From NCBI GenBank assembly GCA_007922225.1, contig ML679959.1:19554913-19618912 (forward strand): a stretch of 64,000 nt of DNA, given 5' to 3'. Below the pieces are notes generated by a model. The model had not been told where the DNA came from and did no database searches. It was given only the letters and a program-made list of their open reading frames with translations. The first letter of the stretch is position 1; each line of letters begins with the position of its first letter. This DNA is from Emydura subglobosa (lineage: Eukaryota; Chordata; Testudines; Chelidae). The translations under genes and the position numbers were made by a program. Positions 57,424-64,000 of the stretch are shown here, piece by piece.

Positions 57424-58661
57424 TCTTGGGGGTACTTCAGAGTACCACAGTGGGTACGCAACCAGATCGGGCTGCTGCAGCCCGCCTCCTGGCTGGAAGC
57501 AGGGACTAGGCAGGAGGTGAGTGAGTGGCTGCAGCCTGCCTCCTGGCTGCGTGCTGGACCAGGCAGGAGGCGAGCAGTCGCCTACTGAGGGGTCTCTGGG
57601 TGCCAGTCTGCAGGGGGGTGCCGGGTCACGACGCACAGCTGGGAACCTCCTGCGCGCCCCCCTCCCCACTGCACGTCGTGAATGGCCAGCTGGGTGCCCC
57701 CCACGCAGCCAGGGGGATGAGGCCACCCTAGCCGAGGCGGCACCGGGCTGCAGGGCTAGAGCAAGAGAGCCGGGCACTGCGCAGCAGGTAAGTGCAGAGG
57801 GCTGGGGCGGTGGGTAAGTTCAAGGGGGTCAGTGGGTAAGTGTGGGCGCGGGATGCAGCGGAGCCCAACGGGTAAGTGCAGAGGATGGGTGATGGCGGAG
57901 CCCGGCCAGAGCCGGGGGGCAGTGGAGCCCGGAGGGTAAGTGCAGGGGGTGGGTGGTGGCAGGTGAATTCAGGGGGGTGGCGGGTAAGTGCAGGGGCTGG
58001 GTTTGGCACCGCGAGGCAGGTAAGTCCAGGGCGGGTGGGTAAGTGCAGGGGGTTCGTGGGGTAAGTGTGGGGGCAGGAGGCAGCGGAGCCTGGCCATAGG
58101 TGGGGGGGGCTGGTGGAGCCCTGCCAGATCCGGGTGGTGCGTGGCAGGTAAGTGGAGTGGCGGGTAAGTGCCGGGGTGGGGCTGCGGAGCCCAGCCAGAG
58201 CCGGCTCTGCCACCCTGCACAGGAGGAGTAAGCGGCATGTTCCCCCTCCCAGCAGGTACAGACACCCCCCTTGGCAGCTAGGGGTGGTGCCATTTTATGG
58301 GAGCCGGGGACCCCTCCTGCCCTGCACGGGAGGTGCATGAACCCTGGGGGGGTACCCAGTGCAGGCTTGGCTTTGGGTTCCACCGGAGACCCAGGGTATG
58401 CCAGGGGAGCGGGCGAGGGGCCCACACAGTGTGCTTTGCCCCAGGCCCCGCACCTCCCCAGGGATGGCCCTGAGCAAGAAGACTCGGAAGTTCAAAAGTA
58501 AAAAAAATAAAATAGAAAATGGTTTTGAATGTATTTTAGGCCTTTATGCATTTTATTACAACCATGGTAACATCAGGTAGACTGGAAATCATGAAGGGGT
58601 ACTTCAGGTGAAAGCTTGAGACTGTAGGTATACAGTTTCTGAAAAAGGCTGAAAACCCCTG
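57424..58661. mobile_element. hAT-like element carrying a GC-rich minisatellite
   Basis: The 8-base target duplication tgttagac is exact on both sides (57416-57423 and 58662-58669). The reverse-complemented right end is CAGGGGTTTTCAGCC, a clear hAT end. The left end 'tcttgggggtacttcagag' is decayed, but 'gggggtacttcag' recurs in opposite context near the right end (58,594-58,606, 'aggggtacttcag'). AT-rich element edges enclose about 1 kb of very GC-rich DNA (57,460-58,460). In it, a module 'gctgcagcc(c/t)gcctcctggctg ... aggcaggaggygag' is present twice (57,470-57,575), followed by the splice-donor array. No transposase is present. Confidence 0.75.
57787..58169 (+). repeat. Minisatellite with eleven GGTAAGT splice-donor strings
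   Basis: GGTAAGT begins at 57787, 57813, 57835, 57871, 57935, 57983, 58019, 58038, 58060, 58147 and 58163, all on plus. Irregular units mix '(c/t)gggtaagtgcagggg(g)' with 'ggagcccggccagagccggg'. One more unit is mutated ('caggtgaattcag' near 57,959). The unit spacing varies from 16 to 87 bases, so it is a scrambled, not a regular, tandem array. Confidence 0.85.
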
Positions 58662-58754
58662 TGTTAGACTTTGCTGATGGGATGGTCAAGGTGAAGAATC
58701 TGTCAGACTCAGCCTGGGATTTCTGCCTCAGGTGCTCTAACCTTCTCCCATCTC

Positions 58755-59300
58755 ATAGACCATAAGGTCAGAAGGGGCCATTGTGATAATCTACTCTGAC
58801 CTCCTCCACAATGCAGGCCACAGAACTTCACCCACCCACTCCTGTAATAGACCCCTAATCTAAGACTGTGTTAGTGAAGTCCTCAAATAATGATTTAAAG
58901 ACTTCAAGGTACAAGAGAATCCACCAAGAGAATCCACCAATCAAGAGAATCCACCAGCAAGTGATCCGTGCCCCGTGCTGCAGAGAAAGGCAAAAAAAAC
59001 CCAGGGCCTATGGCAATCTGCCCTGGGGGAAAATTCCTTCTCAACCCCAGATATGGTGATCAGTTAAACCCTGAGCATGTGGGCAAGACTCATTAGCCAG
59101 ATATCCAGATAGAATTCTCTGTAATAACTCAAAACCCAACCCATCTAACATCCCATCACAGGCCACTGGGCATATTTCCGCTAGTAGTCAAAGATCAATC
59201 AATTGCCAAATTAGGCTATCTCATCATATCTTCCCCCATCTCACTTTGTCTATCATTGGTTATTGGCATATTATGGTGAGCTGTGAGAATAAAGCCATCA
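58755..59300 (-). mobile_element. CR1 LINE 3' end, minus strand
   Basis: 'catagaccataaggtcagaaggggccattgtgataatctactctgacctcctccacaatgcaggccacagaac' is the reversed CR1 terminus. Farther in, 'ctggggg.aaattccttctcaaccccagatatggtgatcagttaaaccctgagcatgtgggcaagac' is the reversed 3' untranslated region. A 14-base unit 'aagagaatccacca' was locally tripled at 58,913-58,956. Confidence 0.85.
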
Positions 59301-60482
59301 GAGAGAGCGTTCCATGACCACTGGATCAGTAGTGAAGAGAAAAGATCTTTTTAAAGTCCTAACAAACCATCAGTCGATTGGTCGGTTGGTTGAACAATAT
59401 TCTCCCTCAAGGCTGTCTGGAATCTTTTAATCTTTTTATGTTATCTGCCTACTTATTTGGCCTTTTTCATTGTAGTATTTGAATGTATGTCTGGTATCCT
59501 ACAAGGATGGATCATCAAAACAGATTCCTCACCTCAGTGGGATAAATGATGAACCCCCACATGAGACCTGAAACCATGTGAGACAATGGTGAATCCATGA
59601 AAAATCTGAGATTCGTTTTACCTACCATCAATCCTGACCCAAATTCCAGATCTAGAGTGTGCCCAGGTTTATAATCAGAGACAATGACTCCCTGGGACAG
59701 TCCCATGGTTCTTATTACAGCCATGAAATTCTGAGCTGATCCAGAGAGTATTGGAGTATCACCAAGTGCAATTAGCCTCAATGACTCCAGCACCACTGGG
59801 CCATCACATTGGAGAATAGTGACTTATAAACCATTACCTGGTACTCAAAGATAAAGTGAATGCACTTAATTAGATGTGTCCTTGAAAAGAAATAAGAAGT
59901 TTTAACAATAGGATATGGAATATGAAGTGATATGAAAACTCATCTGAGTATAAAAATACCATAAACTTTAGTTTGACTTCACACTCAGTGAGATGTTGTT
60001 TAACAGATTGGCATGTGGTTACTACAATTCTTCTAGATCCCAAAGTGCTTTGCAAACTGTTTTCCTATACCACCAGTGAAATGTAGCCATCTCTGGGCTG
60101 GAGGATGAAAACTAGTTGGGGTAAATCTTTGTCCCAGGAGACAAAGGCAAACCCCAACTTCTAGCTGTAATGACCTGAGATCATAAATATCTATGCAGGA
60201 CAGGCAAGAATGGGTGCTTTTAAGGTCTCTTTCAAAAAGCGTACAATAAACTGCTTGGTACTCATTTTTTTTGAGATACCACATAAAATATTAGAAGGAA
60301 TGATAGAACAATCATACTGATGAATGGCTGCATTCAGTGACATTCAAGAAAATTTATGTTGGAGCATCTGTCAGTAAAAACTTTTAATTAATCAAAAACA
60401 CTTACACATCAGTTTCTAATTTGATTTCCATTAGTATCCTATCAATACTACATTAGCTTATCCTTGGAATTAATGACAAAGC

Positions 60483-60484
<2 letters not shown>
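59301..60484. other. Unique-looking sequence, nothing recognised
   Basis: No supported gene or named repeat. The left part may still belong to a degraded CR1 copy, but no landmark is clear. Confidence 0.4.

Positions 60485-60515
<31 letters not shown>
60485..60515. repeat. (AC)n microsatellite
   Basis: About 15 uninterrupted AC units. Confidence 0.95.
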
Positions 60516-60516
<1 letters not shown>

Positions 60517-60762
60517 GTGATACAATAAACTCTTCGGGTTCACTTACTGTTTATGATTATGACTTGTCTTGGGTTCTTGTGTAATTTTAATAAAATACTG
60601 ATATTATTTTCCCTCCTGTGTCTCCATGTGTGTTTTCAGAAACTTCTCACAGATTTGTAGAAGGTGAGAAAAAAAGGGAATGGTTTTGTATGTCCAAAAG
60701 CCCAGAGACCAGAAAAAAAAAGGCTGAGAAGTGCCCCAAACTATAGTTATGCACTTGAGGTC

Positions 60763-60835
60763 AGGGTGAAATCCTGACCTTGTTAAAGTTAATGGCAAAA
60801 CTACCATTGACTTCAATAGGCCCAATATTCCACCC
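60763..60835. repeat. Palindromic 'gtgaaatcctg...' MITE
   Basis: 'agggtgaaatcctgaccttgttaaagttaatggcaaaactaccattgacttcaataggcccaatattccaccct' is an imperfect hairpin with arms 'agggtgaaat'/'attccaccct' and the centre 'aatggca...ccattgac'. Confidence 0.7.
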
Positions 60836-61124
60836 TGTCTTCTCTGTCTTGCACCCTATGGAACATCTTTAAAGTCAATGGAGTAGTATGAGGTGTAAAG
60901 TCAAGGGAAGAATGTAGCCCATTCTCTTCTTGCCTGATTTTTTTTTTAAAATATTGTGTATGCATATATCAAAGCACATCTCCTGGGGCTCACTCCAGAG
61001 ATGGAGTGAAGACCCTTTGCAGCAATATGTGATATATACTGTGTATTCTGATATGTAAAAGTTACCACCTGCTCTGTATTGAATGTAATGATAATATGAG
61101 ACTGATATTTAAGTCTCTGATTCT
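60836..61124. other. Unique-looking sequence, nothing recognised
   Basis: Contains a short T run (60,939-60,948). No gene. Confidence 0.4.
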
Positions 61125-61450
61125 TTGGGGTTCAACCCAGACCAGTAAGGGGTTGTCACCGCCTGCCCTGCAACCCTGGGTCCCTTAAATGCTATGCTAC
61201 TATGGTTCACAGCCGTGACACAGCGTTCAGGTCATAGCGTTCAGGTCACAGCCTGGCTTCCACCACCCAGTTACTTTTTACAGGACGATCCCAACATCCC
61301 CAGTTCCAAGTTTCCTTCAAATTGTCTGCTCTCCTGGAACACTCGCAGAACTTACTAAGTTCACTGTTCCTTTAAAGTGACTGTAAACAGCAGCTCATTA
61401 ACTTAACTGGAGGCTCAGCTTGCTCTGTCCACCAGGTAGATGACGCCATG
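61125..61450. repeat. Unclassified GC-richer block, possible LTR-type repeat
   Basis: 'ggggttcaacccagaccagtaaggggttgtcacc ... gctctgtccaccaggtagatgac' stands out in composition from its AT-rich flanks. 'agcgttcaggtca' is duplicated in tandem at 61,222-61,250. No ends or target duplication were found. Confidence 0.3.
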
Positions 61451-62404
61451 TAAATTTTTCCAGTCTCCTCTCCCATCATGATAGTTAAGAGTCTGTCTAC
61501 CCCACTCTTTCTTTATTTACTTTTTATGTATATGTACCTTCATTGTGCCTGCCTGATGGCAAGATTGGTCAGAGAAACAAATATATATTCCTTTGACTAG
61601 GATAGACTGTGCTTATTTGTTGCTTACCAAACATATTTTAAGAACATAATTTTAGCTCATATTTATCTCTTTAAACACACCTTGTACAAACATCACATAA
61701 GAATATAAATGATCAATGAATTAATAGTTTTCCAATGATATATGACATGCCACCTTTTGAGTTTCTATCATGACAACCATCTCCTAGGTGAAGTGAGTAT
61801 GTCAGGCCTGACAAGAGTTGCTGACACAGAGTAGTGACCTACTAATGGGACTCTTTGTCACAAAGTCGCATAAAACATGTTTGTATGTTTTATAGTGCAT
61901 GGTACGTTTATTTATGGAGAGCAGGAGTTGCCTCCCCCGCATCTTAATTGTTTGCATGCAGAACTCTTTAATGTTCACCATACAAGGTCTTTCATTGAAA
62001 TTGCTAAACTGCTCATCTTGGTCTGAAGTGGTCAGTAAACCACACTTAAACACACAAAGCATTAACAGATTCTTGCTAATACCATTTTTGCAGCGCTGTT
62101 AATTGCAGTTGAAATTACAGGCCTAGTCAAAGCTGACTTATCTCTGTGCACCCATGTACCATGTGCCTCACCTTTTATAGGGTTGTTGGCTGCTGTTATT
62201 TCCCTAGCATTTGTAAAACTGATGCAGTCCTCATTTTAGTAGTGACGATTGTAAATGTCAAACCAGTATTATATGTTGTCCTCTTTTTATGTGTGAATCT
62301 TATAACTGTCAAAGCAAGATAAATCAAGGTCCAATGATAGTATATTTAAATTTGTCTACCTTAGTGCTTTTGGGAGATGTTCATTCAAAATTCTAGTTAT
62401 CCCA
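61451..62404. other. AT-rich sequence, nothing recognised
   Basis: No supported gene or named repeat. Confidence 0.4.
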
Positions 62405-62475
62405 TTGAGGGCCTGATCTGCTGTCAGTGAAGTTCTTGGAAAAGTTGCCATTGACTTCGGTGGGTGCAAAAGTGA
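62405..62475. repeat. Palindromic 'gccattgacttcggtggg' MITE
   Basis: 'gggcctgatctgctgtcagtgaagttcttggaaaagttgccattgacttcggtggg' carries the common centre and one 'ggcctgatc' edge of the family. The right edge is lost. Confidence 0.55.
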
Positions 62476-62520
62476 AGCCTCACTTTGACTGTAGTCCCAA
62501 GCATCAAAAGTGTGTGTGCG

Positions 62521-62550
62521 CTCTCTCTCGCTCTCTCTCTCTCTCTCTCT
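62521..62550. repeat. (CT)n microsatellite
   Basis: CT alternation with one G interruption, next to a 'tgtgtgtgcg' stretch. Confidence 0.9.
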
Positions 62551-62984
62551 TTTTAAAGCTCTTCCTGTTTGCATGAGCTTCAAGATTTATGGTTTACAAC
62601 AGAGTACAGAAACAGAAGCTTTGATACCTATTGCTGCCAGCCACATTGAGTGCATAAGTGTTTTAAAAAGCTTTTATGTATAGTAAATGTTGACTGCCCG
62701 TAATAATACCCTCCTTGGTCCCGTTTCTTGTCTATGGTAAGCTTCTTCATGTTATATTAGTATTTCAGCTTACAATAGAATGGTCATAGTGGCTGCATCT
62801 TTGAATGAACACAGTGAGGGTCTGTCATAGTCAAAGGGGAATGAGCAGAGCTCTGTCATTCTCACTTGGTTCAAATTAGCAAGAGTAACCTTGTGCAGTG
62901 TTGTTAAAAACTCAAAAAGAAAGATTACCCATGCTTATTTGGAGAATTGCACTTTCAAATTCAGACTGGCTAAACTCTACCGGT

Positions 62985-63085
62985 ATTCTTATTGATTCCT
63001 TATTTATATGCTGCCTTTGCTGTACATGAGGGAAATGGACCAAAAGCTAGCAGAATCCCTGCCTCAAAGATCTTACAGTACAATG
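62985..63085. repeat. L2-like fragment
   Basis: 'gctgtacatgagggaaatggaccaaaagctagcagaatccctgcctcaaagatcttacagta' matches the 'gacaagatccctgcctcaaagagcttacagtct' theme of L2-related repeats. Confidence 0.45.
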
Positions 63086-63149
63086 TATGAATTACATTAT
63101 GACAACATTACTCCTTTATTACAACATTACTATACAGAACAAACATATA

Positions 63150-63222
63150 TAGTGAAATCCTGGCCTTATTGCAGTCCGTGGCAATGTTCCTATTGACCTC
63201 AATGAGTCCAGGATTTTGCCCA
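63150..63222. repeat. Palindromic 'gtgaaatcctggcc' MITE
   Basis: 'gtgaaatcctggccttattgcagtccgtggcaatgttcctattgacctcaatgagtccaggattttgccc' folds with arms 'aatcctggcc' and 'gtccaggatt'. It is a sibling of the copy at 60,763. Confidence 0.7.
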
Positions 63223-63254
63223 TAGCGAGCTGTGGTCTTTAAGACACTGAATCA

Positions 63255-63310
63255 GCATGTGCAGTACTTTAAGCGCATGAATTCCATCCCCATTCAGTAA
63301 AGCAATTAAA
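63255..63310. repeat. Fold-back 'gaatcagcatgtgc' MITE, decayed
   Basis: 'actgaatcagcatgtgcagtactttaagcgcatgaattcc ... ccccattcagtaaagcaatt' is a decayed relative of the 15,679 copy, with arms 'actgaat'/'attcagt'. Confidence 0.45.
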
Positions 63311-64000
63311 CAGAGGGCCTAAAGCAGTAGTACTTATCAGATCTGGATCGTTCTTTGTGAGTTTTCAAAGTAGGCAAGGGAGAGTCCTTGATGGACTTGG
63401 GAAATCTGTATTTGTGTAGAATATCATCCATCCAAAACAAGTTGTTAATTTACTGTAAAGAATATATTTTAGTAAATATTGTTATAATTAAATAATATTG
63501 CAAGAGATCACCATGGTATATGGGGCACTAAAAACTGCCATAACAAGACCACATTATTGACTTGAAAATCAAATATCCCTTTCAAAGGCACTTCCTAATT
63601 CTAATTTTCCATTTTAAAGAAATAACCCAAAACTTCAGTATTTGTATCTTAGTGTGCTCTCATTGTCTGTTTGCTTTGTGTGTGTGTAGGGTATATTATA
63701 CAAATTGTCTCCATATTCCAGGCAAAATTAAAAAAGGAAATTCTTGATTAAGCTAAGCAAATTGATTGATTTTTTTCCCTTCACCCCCCACTCATGAGCT
63801 GTTTATATAATAATCTGTTGGGTTAAATAAAATGTTGTTAATTTGGAGACTCTTAGATAACTGTAATCATTGTAATTGTGTTATTTTAGAGAAGACACAT
63901 TCAGCCTGATTCCATGAGCGCCTTGGAGTTTATCAGTAGGACAGCACTATTTAGGATTGTCAGGAAAATCAATATTGAAATACTATTATACTAGACAGTA
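63311..64000. other. AT-rich sequence to window end
   Basis: Nothing recognised. The frame at 63,562-63,747 has no known domain. Confidence 0.4.

Noticed and set aside
57728..58425. 161- and 198-codon minus-strand frames rich in proline and threonine
   Set aside because: They read through the GC-rich minisatellite, and their repeated PALTH/HLPATP pattern is the antisense of the repeat unit.
60485..60515. (AC)n as Z-DNA or CRISPR-like repeat
   Set aside because: A plain microsatellite with no spacers. Ordinary for vertebrate DNA.

Overview
This is a stretch of animal nuclear DNA with no cellular gene that I can support. The repeat content points to a reptile, most likely a turtle. The signs are CR1 retrotransposon tails whose 3' ends carry the 'tggaccattggtctgaccc' motif, PIF/Harbinger elements with a Myb/SANT-like gene facing a HARBI1-like gene, hAT and pogo-type elements, and many short palindromic elements of the 'ccattgacttcaatgg' kind. 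The species call is inference from remembered repeat families; no database was searched. Every open frame in the window is short or lies in a mobile element. I saw no tRNA, rRNA, CRISPR array or prokaryotic signal. The window reads as intergenic or large-intron sequence.

Layout. 1-4.1 kb: a CR1 tail, then AT-rich unique sequence and a palindromic repeat. 4.1-9.7 kb: a DNA-transposon cluster. A decayed hAT transposon (4109-8374) carries a minus-strand transposase pseudogene, a nested Harbinger-type MITE and a GC-rich insert. A pogo/Tigger-like MITE (8385-8706) directly abuts its target duplication, and a Charlie-like hAT (9204-9695) follows. 9.7-19.5 kb: a 281-bp fold-back MITE, MIR-like and CR1 tails, and an inverted-repeat element with a hammerhead-ribozyme-like core (16667-16818). 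19.5-28.7 kb: mostly unrecognised sequence. 28.77-28.91 kb: a promoter-like cluster followed by a splice donor. 29.27-33.14 kb: a nearly full-length but broken Harbinger transposon. Its two genes converge on facing polyadenylation signals.

33-45 kb: unique DNA with L2/MIR-like fragments, a 32-bp exact duplication 1.1 kb apart, and another CR1 tail. 45.0-46.3 kb: a short hAT element, a palindrome, a GC-rich Harbinger-type element with internal hairpins, and a second palindrome packed together. 46.3-56.3 kb: mostly unique, with a second, better preserved hammerhead-like inverted repeat (53063-53246). 56.29-57.06 kb: the broken 3' part of a LINE reverse-transcriptase gene. 57.42-58.66 kb: a hAT-like element with an exact 8-bp target duplication. 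It encloses a GC-rich minisatellite that holds eleven copies of the splice-donor string GGTAAGT. 58.7-64 kb: a minus-strand CR1 tail, microsatellites and palindromic repeats.

The features do not form a pathway. They record successive transposon insertions, several of which can be ordered by nesting and target-site duplications. The observations most worth following are the hammerhead-like cores, the splice-donor array, the promoter-like cluster and the 33-bp direct repeats around the GC-rich insert in the hAT element.
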